Of a DNA stretch of 64,000 nucleotides, positions 24,145-36,565 are shown in pieces (the stretch's first letter is position 1; each line of letters starts with the position of its first letter). Source of the DNA: Benincasa hispida (Eukaryota; Streptophyta; Magnoliopsida; Cucurbitales; Cucurbitaceae); the NCBI RefSeq assembly GCF_009727055.1, contig NC_052350.1, positions 36,615,989-36,679,988 on the forward strand. Reading direction: 5' to 3'. A program made the translations under genes and the position numbers. The notes beneath the pieces are model-generated. The model had not been told where the DNA came from. It saw nothing but the letters and a program-made list of their open reading frames with translations, and searched no databases.

Positions 24145-25036
24145 CTTTACCTAATGTCTCTCTAGTCTACAACTCCCCCACTTCTCTTTGTTTTGTTCTT
24201 TTTTAGACGGTTCTCTTATTTCCTCATTTAGCAAACTTCTTTGTCCACTTCTCATTTGCCCACATATATTCATCATCACCTTCATGCATCAATTCAATAA
24301 CATATCAATGGAGAGTATATGTGTATATGCTTCAAAATGGGAAAGAATAATACATAGATTTTTATGATGAATAAGAAAACAACTATAGAAAAAGAACAAT
24401 TTATAATATATAACAAAAAGAATTAGCATAAGGGGTCTTTCCTTTGATACAAATTTATAGATAATGTTAGTTTGACGCCTTAATTATCAGGAAGCTTTTT
24501 ATGGTGCTCAGATGTATAATACATGCATGTTACCCGTTGAAGATGTACACACAGGGGAAAAACATCAACCCCTAATCTTGTTTGTAGCTTTTTTTTCACA
24601 TTATTTCTCTTTGCTATTGATTGTTATGCCTTGAAGTAACTACTTAACATTGTGAAGCTTATAAGAGGGACCCTTATCTTTAATTTACCTATGAGAACAA
24701 AGTGAACAAATACATTGATAACTTTGATAAGTATTTGTCGTCAAATTTGGAAAGATAAAAGGAGAAAACATGCTTCCAAATATGAAGAAAGTCATTTCAA
24801 ACTTAACCTAATGTTTGTAATCCGAGGATATGGGTGCGAAAAATATATCTTTTTCATCCTTTTCTAATTTTTCCACCAAAAAGTTATATATATATATATA
24901 TTATAATGATATTATTCTCATTAATAGTATACACTTTACTCTCTCTCTCTCATTCACACATTCTCCTCTAAGTGTCCCTTCCCCTAGTTGTCACCTTAAC
25001 ATTTTTATATATTATGCATTTGTGGTAGTAATACTA
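24145..25036. other. Unassigned sequence downstream of the possible promoter
   Basis: Pyrimidine-rich near 24145-24260, then AT-rich. I looked for a microRNA-like hairpin and known microRNA words and found none. A 71-codon frame at 24830-25045 is low-complexity and runs into the MITE. Confidence 0.3.
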
Positions 25037-25396
25037 GGTTTATAAATACTATTTTGTTCTTTGTACTTTTCGTTTTGGTTCATTTTGATTCTTGTACTTT
25101 TAAAATATTCATTTCGGTCTTTATACTTTGAACTTTAGTTCATTTTTGTCTCTAAACTTCTAAAAAGTTACCATTTTGATATTTGATCCTTTAAAAGTGA
25201 AATAAAAATGAAAATGAAGAGACTAAAATGATCACTTTTTAAAGTACAAGAACTATAAAGCACCAAAGTTGAAAGTACATCTACCAGAATGAACCAAAAT
25301 TGAAAGTATAAGACCTACAAATTGAACATTTTAAAAGTATAGAGACCAAAATAATCCATAATCAAAAGTACAAGATTCAAAGTAGTGTTTAAACCT
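25037..25396. mobile_element. 360-bp MITE with 8-bp target duplication (hAT-like)
   Basis: TAATACTA stands at both edges (25029-25036 and 25397-25404). The termini are inverted: GGTTTATAAATACTATTTTG at the left against the reverse complement of the right end, AGGTTTAAACACTACTTTG. Similarity continues inward through repeated 'tttgtacttt' and 'ttttggttcattttg' words, so most of the element can fold back. An 8-bp duplication fits the hAT superfamily. It is non-coding and would depend on a transposase elsewhere. Confidence 0.8.
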
Positions 25397-25404
25397 TAAT
25401 ACTA

Positions 25405-26464
25405 TAAACTTTTGTACATATGGTGATGTAATAGTAGGTAGATATTAAATTGAATTATTCAACAAAATTTAGAGTCTAGTATTTGAAAATTTGGAGACAA
25501 AAAAAACTTAAAGTGCATGGATTAACAATAGTCTACCTTTTTTTATTTTATTTTTTCCTCCTTATTGATATTTCTATGGGATATCTTTAGAGACCAAACG
25601 TTTGAAATTAAACTCAATTAGTTTGTGTCGATGTAGACTACTAGTCCATCTATATACCAACATTTCCTTTTAATTTTTGCTTTCTTTGATTATGAGTTTG
25701 AATGTGTAACGCCCCAAGAAAAATGATTTTTTTATATGATTTTTTTTCTTTCAAATTTTCCATTAGAAATGTTTTTGCTTAGATAGGATAACTAATTACA
25801 CAAGTCATTTAATCATATATAACCATACAGTTATCTTCACTCAACAGTTTAAATTTTTGGATTAATTGATGATTTTAAATGATATCAAGATAGATATTCC
25901 AAGAAATATTGTGTTGAAATTCTTACAACATTGTTTCAATTGATTACCACTCATTCTCCCTACCATCACAACGATAAATTTAACATTGATCTTAAGATTT
26001 AGTATATTTTCTGTGTTTTTGTTGGACTTTGTTTTCATTTTTAATGTTTTGGTTATTTAAAGATATTGGACTTGGATCTAGGTTTTAAGCCTTGCCTTAT
26101 TGTGTTATGAATATTTCTGTTTAATTTTAGATCATGTTTGGATTGATTAAAGTAAATATATATTTTTTAATTAAAAAAGTCATCTTTATTTAAACTATTT
26201 AGATAAAAACATTTTAACATCAAAATCTATTTTAAGTGATTGCTAGACATTTTATTTTTTTCTAAAATGATTTATTTTTAAAATTAAATACTTCAAAAGT
26301 TAAACCAATCAACTAGGTGATATTCGCTCTAATTTGATAAGCATTTGCCTCCAAGTTACTTTTGTATTTATATTCTAATTTGCATGGCTAATTATTCGCT
26401 AAAGTTACTTTATCAAATTTCTCCTTTTTTTTTTTCCCAACTAGGAATAAGGCTAGAAATTGGA
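25405..26464. other. Intergenic, nothing firm
   Basis: AT-rich. A TGTAACGCCCCAAGAAAAAT word at 25707 resembles retroelement borders, but no partner was found. Confidence 0.35.
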
Positions 26465-28692
26465 GGAATTTATCGCCTAATTCTGGATCAAATAAATTAA
26501 CAATTTTTATCTAATTTATAGTAATTGTAATACGGGTCGAACTCAAGGAACTGTTGAGTTTCTCTATTAAATTTTCTGTAACCCAAGGTAACTGAGGGGA
26601 GAGTTGAGATTGAGTTTGTTGCATACGACATAAAAATAAAGAAAACAAAAAAAAAGTTGAGATAATAAATGAAAAAGACATAGTTTGGGCTATTGCGGAA
26701 TTTCCTATTAAGTATACTTTATCATCGAATTCTCATTAACTTAATTTTAGTATTTGTTGTACTTAGCCGAATTAATTAGAAAAGCTAATTAATCGTCCTA
26801 ACTAAGTAATTAGTCCAAAAGTGAATTGATGAAAACATGCAAAACCAAATTGACCTAATTGTATTAAGATCTTGGGCCAAGTTAAGTTGAATATTTAATT
26901 TTCAAGCATCTAATTAAACACTCAATCGATTTCATCCTAGGTTGATTAGAAACATATTTATCGTTATCGATTTACAAGCTATACATAACCTATTGCCTCT
27001 TTCAAACTAACATACAAATAAACAATCGTTAATCAACAATCAACAAATATGCTAATCTAAAGGGGTAATCATACAATCAACAATCATCAGACAATATGAT
27101 CATGCTCTATTAAATCAAAATTGAAACCAATAAATATAAATAAATCAAGTTCAAATACTCACAAGTTACATAAATAGGGAGAAAATCCTAAAATTCAAGC
27201 TAGAACGAGATACCTTAACCCATAATTGATATTACGATCAAGGAAGTAGGGTTTGGATATATTAAAGATAAAAAAAAAAAAAAAGATAGAAGAAAATAGA
27301 GAGAAATCAAGTGGGTTCGATTGGGACCAGATATCTTTGGCGGCTAAAGTTCTTTTTATAGAGAACGAGCTAGTGCCACAACTCTCTTTGAAAAGATGCT
27401 CTTAGGTGAGCGCATCGCCGTAGTACCGACATGGTATTGTGGCGCCAGTGCGCATGTGCATGCTACTTCATTTTAGAGCGTTGCAGTGCTTTAAAGCAGG
27501 GTTGCAACACCAAATACATCTTGGCACAATATTGGTCTTGGGAAAATGCGTCGAGCTTGGCTCTTGGCAGCGCAGCTGTGCCTTGCCCTCATTGCAATTC
27601 TATAATTTCAGTTCTCTCTTTTCCAGTTTATGCATTTAAGCTCCATTTTTGTTCGTTTTATCTCAATTTTATTAATAATTCTCCGTTCTACCTCTAAGAC
27701 CAAAATCGAATTAAGTAGAGAAAGATAGCACATTTTCGATGCCGTCAAATACCCCAAATTTAATTTTTCATTGTCCTTGGGCAAGGTAGAATAAAACACA
27801 CATTCACTCATCATTCAATTTGTAAGGTTTGTTACTCAAGTCTTAACACTCTTCTAGGGTCTAACTTGGAATCACAATGAACCAATCGTAATTAGTCAAT
27901 GTAGCACAATTTAAAATTGAATTTAGACCCATTCTTGCGTGAGTGAGTTCAAAGCTCTTTTAATCAAGCTTTAATAACCGATAATAGTTTTACATAGCTC
28001 TCAATTCGTCTTCCCTCTATTCTGCCTTAAGCACTAACCATCAAGAATCAAAACAATCAAGATAGTAATATTACAACTAAGATGCTTGAAATTAAACTAT
28101 AGGGTCCTAAACTTGCATTCTTTTTACCCAAGGGCATCAACTTAAACACATTTCTGCACGGAATTATATTCATTCTTTTCTCATGAGTGTCGTCCTAACC
28201 AATCACTACAAAAGCAACACTTTCTACTCTTAGTCATGCATAAACATTACAAGTTTATTTTTCTTCCTTTTGAGATTCTTTTGAGTGAAAACAATTCTTA
28301 TCAGCTGATTTTTTTTTTAAAGCAAGCATATAGATTATTTTTACTTCCTCAGCATTACATTACAACCTATCATGCAAGATACTCTTTAATCAGTGAGGCA
28401 TTTCGGAGTGATAAAAAAAATACAAGCTAGATAATACAACTCTAAGCATGCACAACCCTAATGTAAATAGAAACTTAAGTGTGCATGAAAGGTAAGAATT
28501 TTCTTTTTAAAATGGACGAAAAATCATGATTACTCAATTCAAATATCATCTCAAGCAAATAAAATCACAAAGAAATACATCATTGACTAGTCATAATAAT
28601 AAACCACACAAGAATGAGCAAACATGCAATACAAAGCACACAACATATAGTCCGAGCTTATATGCTCAAGGACTCCAGCCAGAAAACATACA
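26465..28692 (-). repeat. Gypsy B LTR (Athila/Tat-like), minus strand
   Basis: On the minus strand a purine tract (CAAGTTTGGGGTGGGGATG, 28711-28693) precedes TGTATGTTTTCTGG at 28692, the LTR start. The far end reads CTTGAGTTCGACCCGTATTA then GGCGATAAATTC near 26480, typical of Athila/Tat LTR 3' ends. A diverged stretch (CTAGCCTTATTCC) stands where TGGCGCC-type primer sites normally lie. Having a purine tract on one side and a primer-like site on the other suggests a recombined or tandem arrangement. The inner end is approximate. Confidence 0.6.
27353..27360 (-). promoter_or_regulatory. TATA box of Gypsy B LTR
   Basis: TATAAAAA on the minus strand. Immediately upstream (27380-27575) lies a GC-rich island with GGCGCC, GTGCGCATGTGCATGC and GCAGCGCAGC words. 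The same TATA context recurs in the LTR fragment at 38531-38538. Confidence 0.5.
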
Positions 28693-29084
28693 TCCCCACC
28701 CCAAACTTGAAATCTAACATGTCCTCGATGTGATAAAAGAAATTAAAAAAAAGGACAAATGCAAGGGAAATAGAAAAATTTTCCTGAAATTTGGCATAAT
28801 GGATGTTAGTGATATTTGACTTATGAAACTATAAATCTTCTCCATCTCCTCAAAGGGCTACCAAAAACCTAATGACAAGAAAGATAGAAAGAATTATGCT
28901 GAAATAAAAATAAGAATAATAGAAAAGAAACCTACATTAAGAAACCAATAAAATGTAAATCCTGGTTGCCTCCAGGTAGTGCAACATATTTAATGTCAAT
29001 ATGCTTGACGAGATTCGCCTTGATCATCCATATCTAGAGTTGATCACCTTCTGTCTGTCCATTACTCCCAACTTAGGTGGTTGT
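28693..29084 (-). mobile_element. Gypsy B internal 3' region with polypurine tract
   Basis: On the minus strand this ends CATCGAGGACATG...CAAGTTTGGGGTGGGG, the pattern before the 3' LTR of Athila/Tat elements. It also holds the phrase reading 'acctggaggcaaccagg', the usual tail after their polyprotein. The element at 29085 interrupts it. Confidence 0.6.
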
Positions 29085-31135
29085 TGATAACTTGTAGAAA
29101 TACAAGTTATTTATAATGCTTGATTTAGATATTGCAGTTGAAAGATAGGAAAGTTGCGTCAATTGTATGGAAATTGGTTAAGAAATATAATAATTATAAA
29201 TTGCCGTCAATACACCCACTAACACCATTGCGATGGTAGAAAAGAATATTTCAAGTCTGTTTTGCAGGAAATCAAGTCACCGTATGCGTTCATGGCTCAA
29301 GAGAAAAAAAGATTAACACATCTACGTCGCATTGCGCCCATCATTCAGGAATGAATAGACAATCAACGTAATGACGACGCATGCGACAATCGATCCAGAG
29401 TTGAACTTCAACCGCATGCGGTAATAAAAACAACACCGCATGCGAGCACACGATCGAAAGATGCAAATGAGCAATGCAATCACGGAGGATTTTGACACAT
29501 ATACAACTAACCGTTGTGCATTTTCGACGAACTGCTTGCATAATAGAAGGAATATTTATTCCACCATTTTCGGAATTTCTATAACAATAAAGTGGAGACC
29601 ACAAGTCAGAGAGTTAAAAATTTCATCTATAAATACCCTCAAAGAATTCACTGAAAGGATATACTTGATACGGGGGGATAATTGATACGAGGCTATTGAG
29701 AGAGAGACTGATCTGAGTGCTGATTGAAGAAGATTCGGAAAGAAAAGAGACAAGGCCAAGAGGTGAGTCTCAGGGCGAATCATTCCAAATCCTCACCATG
29801 AAGCTCTGTACCTAGATCAACTCTACCGGTTGAGCAAGCCTGAGAGGGAAGCTCATCCTTCCGTTCACTCCATCTACGCCGGCAAGCAACCTCTTCATCC
29901 AGATCGGTGTCAAGACATTGGCACTCTTCTGTACCTGTTTCTAACTCTTATTCAACAATTTTATTTCATCTTCTTAGTCTAAATCATTCACAACCATGTA
30001 TTAGATGCTTGATTTTATAATTAAATGTCATGATCATTCTCATTTCTACATTTCTGTCTATTTTTGTTCCCCCATTAATCGCTTTCTCCACTATATTTTC
30101 TTAATCCCTTGGTGATTAATATGAATTAAACAAGTAACATAATCTGTGCTAAAGAGATAAAGATGTTTAGCTAAAGCATGCTAGATGACATCTTCACCTG
30201 TGAAAGCAGAAGTGAAGATGCCATTCTGATCTGTTAAGAGAAGGTTAGAAGAATGCGTTAACTAAAGCAAGAATGCGTTAACGTAGTAAACTTGCGTTCA
30301 ATACGTTCGTCCCTGTTTCACTACAGAGATGTGGGAAATGCGGCTGATCACTGAGAGGTGTACGCCAAGAGAAAGCGGAATCACACTTATATCTTTAACG
30401 CAATTAAGGAACTTGCGATGTTTATATTAATTATCCTTTCTCTTTCTGCTTCGCACATAAGCCTTGCCACCGTATAACACGATCTTTGTATATTCTTCAC
30501 AATTAGTCTCAACCTTGGTATCTTATATCATGTAACCTGTATCTTGTATCATCATGGCTTAGGTTTATTTTATCGCACTTTACTTTTATCGCAATTTACT
30601 TTATTATCGCATTTTTATCGCTTATCTTTACTTTACTGCACAATTTACTTTACCGCATCTCTAAATACCTGTACACACAACTTTTATTAAATTGAAAAAT
30701 CCCGGGTCGCATATATCACAAATATAACGCAATTAACCTAAAACAATCCCTGTGTTCGACCTCGGATCACACCGAGAAACTTGCGGTGGAATTATACTTA
30801 GTTCAAATGCAAGGAAACTTGTGACAACGCATAGTATACTACAAGATTCTCATAAATAATGCATATCTAGAAGTAGTATCGCATAAATAAAGTGTGTCTG
30901 AATAAGCATAACACATTTCCATTCCAAGTCATTGAGTTTATGGTAACATGAACTTGTATGATCCACCATTCATCACAATCCATATGCATATTTAGAATCA
31001 CCACATCTTAAACGTTGTATGACATAAGAAGATAAATTTTATGCACAACAAGTTTATGGCATCATCGCATTTTTATGTCACAACAGTTGTCTACTATCCT
31101 ATAAAAGTAAAGCACTAGAGCATACGAGATTAGAG
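29085..31135 (+). repeat. Left (5') LTR of the LARD-type element
   Basis: About 2051 bp. It opens with a perfect hairpin (TAACTTGTA, GAAA, TACAAGTTA at 29088-29109). Three CGCATGCG palindromes lie at 29388, 29413 and 29437, followed by TATAAATA at 29628-29635. The last base shared with the right LTR is 31135. No standard primer-binding site follows. Confidence 0.85.
29628..29635 (+). promoter_or_regulatory. TATA box in left LTR
   Basis: TATAAATA within ATCTATAAATACCC. The identical context occurs at 36172-36179 in the right LTR. Confidence 0.6.
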
Positions 31136-31563
31136 GTGTGTTGCGGGAATGCATGCGCTATTGTCCGTCCTCTGCGAAGATGCATTTGCGCTGGCAAACA
31201 CATTGCATTAATCTTTTCCTTGCGTCCATTCGAATAAAATATTAAAGATAATTCTTTTCTCAAAATTGAGAAGTCTAATCGTTCCGTATTCCAAAGAAAT
31301 GATGAGTATGCAGACGAAAGGACGTTTACTCTGAAACCTCATAAAAGAGGGGAGTTCAAACGGCGGGCCTTTTGAGTGTCTCGAGGCCTACCACCACAAA
31401 AATAGCATTGGGTCCACTAAAGCCCAACCTATAAAAAAGACTTCCCCTGTCTGTGAGCACACTTTGCCTTATTTTCAATCTGAAACCCTAGCGCCCCTAC
31501 ATATCGAGCTTTCTTCTTCCCTGAAACCCTAACGTTTTCTAGCTTTCTTTCACCTCAACATCC

Positions 31564-34331
31564 ATGGCCAACCAAACTTCCCAACCTTCCGCTTCACCCT
31601 CAACACCTTTGACTGACCAACTTTCCATGCGAGAGGCAGCATTCCTTGCTGCTAGTTGCCGTCTTACTGCTCAGCCTCACACTGTTCCGAGAATCGTCGA
31701 AAAACCCCAGTGAAACCCTTTAGTCGTCAGAGCACTTCAGTTCAAAAGGGGACAAAGTATTGAAAGCACCCCACTCCCAACTCCAGCAGTCTCCATCAAA
31801 AGCGAAAAAAAGAGACGAGATGACAATGAGGTATTCGGAAACATTCTGAGTAACTTGGAGGAAGAAGGAGGACTAGCCGCGGTAGGGGTTGTAAACCAAC
31901 CACTGTCTACGGAGAAGGTGATGGTGGAGGTGACTGAGGAAGTGGCAGTGGTGGAGGAAGTGGCAGTGGTAGAGGAAGTGGTGGAAGAGGAGACAAGGAG
32001 AAGCACTCTTGCCATAAGGGATTCTGCGGAAACTACGTAAGTAGAATCCTATGAAGGACCCATCAGAGTCGTGTTAGAAGAAGTCGCGGTAGAGAAGCAA
32101 CAAGAGGTGGAAGAGGAGAAAAAGAAGAAAAAGCAGAGCAAGAGAAAGAAGGTTGGAGAAGGTGAGCCATCCCATTATCGCAAAGAGAAAAAGAATAAAG
32201 AAAAGAAGGAGGATGAAGAAGATGAGAAGGCCAAGCTAAGGAAGAAGAAAGAGAGGGGAGAAAGAAAAGAGCGCAGACGTAAGGAAAGGTGCTTGAAGAA
32301 GGAAGAAGAAAAGAAGAAGAGGGTTGCAAGCCCAGAAATGGATGAAAAATCCACCTCCATGAGGGAGAACGGGGGGAACCAGCACAACTTAGGGAGTCGG
32401 CGCAACTTGAAATAACGTAATTGGTTGTGGCCGACGAAGGCGAAGAAGGAGAATTTACCCCCCTGATACGACATCGCAAGGAGAATGCGCCGTAAGGGTC
32501 TACCATTGACCCTTTAATTTTGATCAACACATTAGAAGAAAAGGAAAGGAGGAGAAAGGAAGAGGAAGAGAGACAAGAGAAAATAGAGTGGGCGAAACTC
32601 ATCACCACAGAAGGTGATAGAAGAAGAAGACTGCATGATGAGGAGGTTCGCCGCAATAATGAGATCTCGAGGCTTGAAAAAATAAGACGGATCAAAGAGG
32701 AACAACGCCTTTTGTTGGCCTCTAAGAAGTTTGTGGAATTGTTTGAAAGAGAAATGAGAGAAGAGGAAGAAGAAGAAAAGAAAAGGAAGGCAGAAGAAGA
32801 AAGGAGAATGAGAGAAGAGAAGGAAAAGAAATGCGAAGCCAACAGGCAACGTTTAATTAAGAAGAAGGGCAAGGAACTTGCCAAGCGAGAGAAGGAGGAA
32901 CAACGCAAGGAACGAGAAAGAAAACAAAGTCAACAATCGCCTTGCGTTGGCCAAGGGAAAGGGCAAAGCGATCGCAGAAAGTAGCAAGCCCGCGTTGGCA
33001 AAGGATCCTCCATCTAGAAAGAAAGATAATGAAGACTTGTTGATGGAGATGGGTTTTTTCCCTACGCCAACGCCACTACCAGATCTGATCATGAGCGTGA
33101 TCGTGGAGCATGGTTGGGACACATTTGCCAGTGCCCAGCCATTGTTGTTCCAAAGGTAGTGCGCGACTTCTACCATGGACGACTACATGGCACCAAGGAT
33201 GTGGTGACCATAAAAGGGCGAATGGTGTCTTTCAGCGCAAGGGACATCAATAAACTATACCAAATGAAAGATAATCTGGATGCACCGGGCAATAAAATCA
33301 TTGATGATCCCACTGAAGAACAGATGGAAGATGTGCTGCGAATATTAACACAACCGGGCACTAAGTGGTCAGTTTCTCTAAAAGGCATCAAGACCCTAGC
33401 GTCCAAGACTCTGCTTCCGGAGGCACGACTTTGGGTTTATTTGGTTAAAAGGCGGCTGATCCCAACTTCCCATGACAAGAAAATTTTAAGGGATCGAGTT
33501 ATGGTTGCATATTGCATTGCGCGCGACATTCTAATCGATGTAGGCCGATTGATTGCAAGTCAAATTCGAGGCTTTGTGGGGCACATTAGAGGACAATACT
33601 TCTTTCCATGGACTAACTCAAGTCTGTGCCTGTCAATGGGTGTAGGCATTGAGGAAGAGCCCATGCACGAAGTCCACGGCCTCATCAATATCAAAATCCT
33701 GAGGTTGCTCCTCAAAGACTCCCCACATTGCCCAAAGCTACCTTTAAAGAGGCCCGGAATCGATCTTAATGCGCCGCAAGAACCTAGGCCAAAGAGACAG
33801 TGCAGAGATGATAAGGGAAAAGAAAAGGTCCAGGAATTACCATCGCAAGAGACAGAACCTTTGGACCCTTTACCCTTAGTAATCCGCCCTCCAAGCCCTC
33901 CCGCACAACCTTCTTCTTCTTCCCTTCCTGAGCACTTTATCAACCTTCTCCTTGCCCCAAATTCTCCAATCGCATATCCAGCAGCCCCATCCTCACCTTC
34001 AGCATCATCACCGCAACATTCCCTTCCACCGTCGCATATTGATGACTCACACGATTTAGGTGAAGGTACCTCTGTCCAACCCCAAAACGTTGCTGGTGAG
34101 ACATCGTAGGCACCACCCACTGTCGCGTCCTTGGCTGCTGAGTTAGCAGAAATGCGGTTCTTCTTCTCCCAACAACAACAACTCTTCGCTTAGCAACAAG
34201 CCTTCTTCAACCAGAAATTTGATGTGGTAATGGAGCAAGTCGATGATATACAACGCAATGCTGCTACGTCAAGGGAGGCGTTGATCAATATTCCGCGCAA
34301 TATTTATAAGGTCCATCGGCACCAAAGATAG
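31564..34331 (+). pseudogene. Decayed ORF with the putative plant transposon protein domain (PF20167-like)
   Basis: The frame opens at ATGGCCAACCAAACTTCC. It has a Ser/Thr/Pro-rich head, then a long Glu/Lys/Arg-rich coiled-coil stretch (32071-32960: KEEEERQEKIEWAKLI, REMREEEEEEKKRKAE). The globular domain follows at 33150-33660: VVRDFYHGRLHGTKDV, VSFSARDINKLYQM, LPEARLWVYLVKRRLIPTSH, VMVAYCIARDILIDVGRLI. These blocks match the domain found in many plant LTR-element proteins of unknown function; I infer a Gag-like or accessory role. The tail (33760-34331) is Pro/Ser-rich with a basic KRQCRDDKGKEK, then QQQQ-rich text. Stops break it at 31711, 32038, 32413, about 32491, 34107 and about 34191, with frame changes near 32420, 32930 and 33155. 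The longest intact part is 331 residues (33114-34109). Confidence 0.75.
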
Positions 34332-35638
34332 ATTCTGGAGCGTAACCATGAGTACTTTAATTTTTTACAGCATATCTTCATGGTCCCGTGGTGCCTCCGC
34401 ATCTCAGGCGGTACTTGATTTTCGAAGAGACTCCACCCGTACCGCATCAGAACCCTTCTTCAGACCCTTCTGCTCCTCAACAATAATCTTTGCATTTTTA
34501 TGTGACCATTCTATATTTTTATTCAATTCATTATTTAACGAAATTCTTTGATTCTTTGTATAGGCAACAATTTTTGTATTGCGTTATTTTTAATTATTTG
34601 TATACTTAGTGAATTTTCAATACAACTAAGTAGCAATTCTCTCTATTCACCTATGCCTTTTTCTTTATCATCCTTTGTCAATATTTGCGATGTTCTTGAT
34701 ATTTTACTGTTGCGTTATTCATTGCGCTGCCATGATGTATAATATGTTTACACTTAGAAACATTTCCCACACTTTGTAAATTCTAACTAACACTTAGTTA
34801 ATTCGTAGCTTAGCAATACTTTAACTTTTGTCCTTCAAAATTCTGCTCAAACCTTCTTTTTGAAAATTTTTCTAAGTATTTGTCTATTCTATCCAAAAAA
34901 TGCAATGAGGACCTTGTGCATCTCTAAATTTGGGGGTAGGGAAGGTCTGAGCAGATGAGAACAAGATTATGTGGTCATTAAGAAAAATGCATTCATTTTT
35001 CATTTCCAAAAAAAAAAAAAATCATATCAACTCCAATGTCAGTGCAAGGGAAAACCAAAAAATAATCCCAACTTGATAAGAGTTAGTTGTGAAAGGAACC
35101 TACTCGTAGTTGGATGTTCGCATGACACCCGTGTGAGCAAGCCAAAACGAAGGTGGGTTTCCAAGAACAACGTAATATGAAAAGAGAAAAATGCAAAAGA
35201 AAATAAAAGAATACAAGAGACAACTCCTCTGAAATTCATGAGTTAAAGTTGAATTTGGCACACAACCGTGGTTGGATGTTCGCATGACACCCGTGGGAAC
35301 AAGCCAAAACGAAGAGTGTAACTATGAACAACAGTCTCTAATAAATGACGCAAAACCGGACCACCGCATACGGACGTTTCAAGTTGTTTTGACAAAGAAG
35401 AGGTAAACATTCTTTTTAAAACTAGAAAAGCAATTTTTGAGCAGAAATTTGTAGTATAGAAGAATAAAATAGGGATTTGATACGACTTAGTAAGGATAGA
35501 AGGAAATTGCGTTGTCAAGTAATGTACCTAAGTGGAGCATTCAGAGCAATTGACGCAAAAATATAGGATAGGAATTGAGCTTTATTGCCTTAGTAGAAGA
35601 TATGCTTGAGGAAAAACATATATCTAAATTTAGGGATG
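34332..35638 (+). other. LARD-type element 3' non-coding region with two purine tracts
   Basis: AT-rich. A classic AAATTTGGGGGTAGGGAAGG tract sits at about 34927, 700 bp before the LTR; a second (AAATTTAGGGATG) touches the LTR at 35638. A 43-bp direct repeat (TTGGATGTTCGCATGACACC...) lies at 35110-35152 and 35272-35314. No gene is visible. Confidence 0.6.
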
Positions 35639-36424
35639 TGATAACTTGTAGAAATACAAGTTATTTATACTGCTTTATTTAGATATTGCGGTTAAAAGAG
35701 AGGAAAGTTGCGTCAATTGTATGGAAATTATTTAAGAAATACAATAATCGTCAATACACCCACTAACACCATTGCGATGGTAGAAAAGAATATTTCGAGT
35801 CTGTTTTGTAGGAAATCAAGTCACCGTATGTGTTCATGGCTCAAGAGAAAAAAAGATTAACACATCTACGTCGCATTACGCCCATCATTCAAGAATGAAT
35901 AGACAATCAACGCAATGACGGCGCATGCGACAATCGATCCAGAGCTGAACTTCAACCGCATGCGATAATAAAAATAATACCGCATGCGAGCACACGATCG
36001 AAAGATGCAAATTGAACAACGCAATCACGGAGGATTTTGACATGTGAACAACTAACTGTTGTGCATTTTCGACGAACTGATTGCATAACGAAGGAATATT
36101 TATTCCACCATTTTCGGAATTTCCATAACAATAAAGTGGAGACCACAAGTCAGAGAGTCAAAGCTTTCATCTATAAATACCCTCAAAGAATTCACTGAAA
36201 GGATATACTTGATACGGGGGGATAATTGATACGAGGCTATTGAGAGAGAGGCTGTTCTGAGTACTGATCGGAGAAGATCCGGGAAGAAAAGAGACAAGGT
36301 CGAGAGGTGAGTCTCAGGGCGAATCATTCCAAATCCCCACCATGAAGCTCTGTACCTAGATCAACTCTACCGGTTGAGCAAGCCTGAGAGGGAAGCTCAT
36401 CCTTCCGTTCACTCCATCTACGCC

Positions 36425-36462
36425 CTGTCTCTTATACACATCTAGATGTGTATAAGAGACAG
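36425..36462. other. Nextera mate-pair junction adapter (assembly artefact), copy 1
   Basis: CTGTCTCTTATACACATCT followed at once by its reverse complement AGATGTGTATAAGAGACAG: two Tn5 mosaic ends head to head, exactly the Nextera mate-pair circularisation junction. It replaces 35 bp present in the left LTR (29881-29915). Confidence 0.97.
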
Positions 36463-36527
36463 CATTGGTACTCTTCTGTACCGGTTTCTAACTCTTATTC
36501 ATAAATTTTATTTCATCTTCTTAGTCT

Positions 36528-36565
36528 CTGTCTCTTATACACATCTAGATGTGTATAAGAGACAG
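36528..36565. other. Nextera mate-pair junction adapter (assembly artefact), copy 2
   Basis: An identical 38-bp palindrome, 103 bp after copy 1. The 65 bp after each adapter (cattggtactc... to ...cttagtct) are also identical, so the block was duplicated in assembly or gap filling. Confidence 0.97.

Noticed and set aside
24145..24700. microRNA precursor downstream of the possible promoter
   Set aside because: No long hairpin and none of the conserved plant microRNA words that I checked by eye.
29388..29444. CRISPR-like regularly spaced CGCATGCG
   Set aside because: Eight-base words only, variable spacing in the second LTR, plant nuclear context; part of an LTR.
32063..32908. 281-codon minus-strand open frame
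   Set aside because: It is the mirror of the Glu/Lys-rich coiled-coil ORF on the plus strand; GA-rich coding produces long Ser/Phe/Leu frames opposite.
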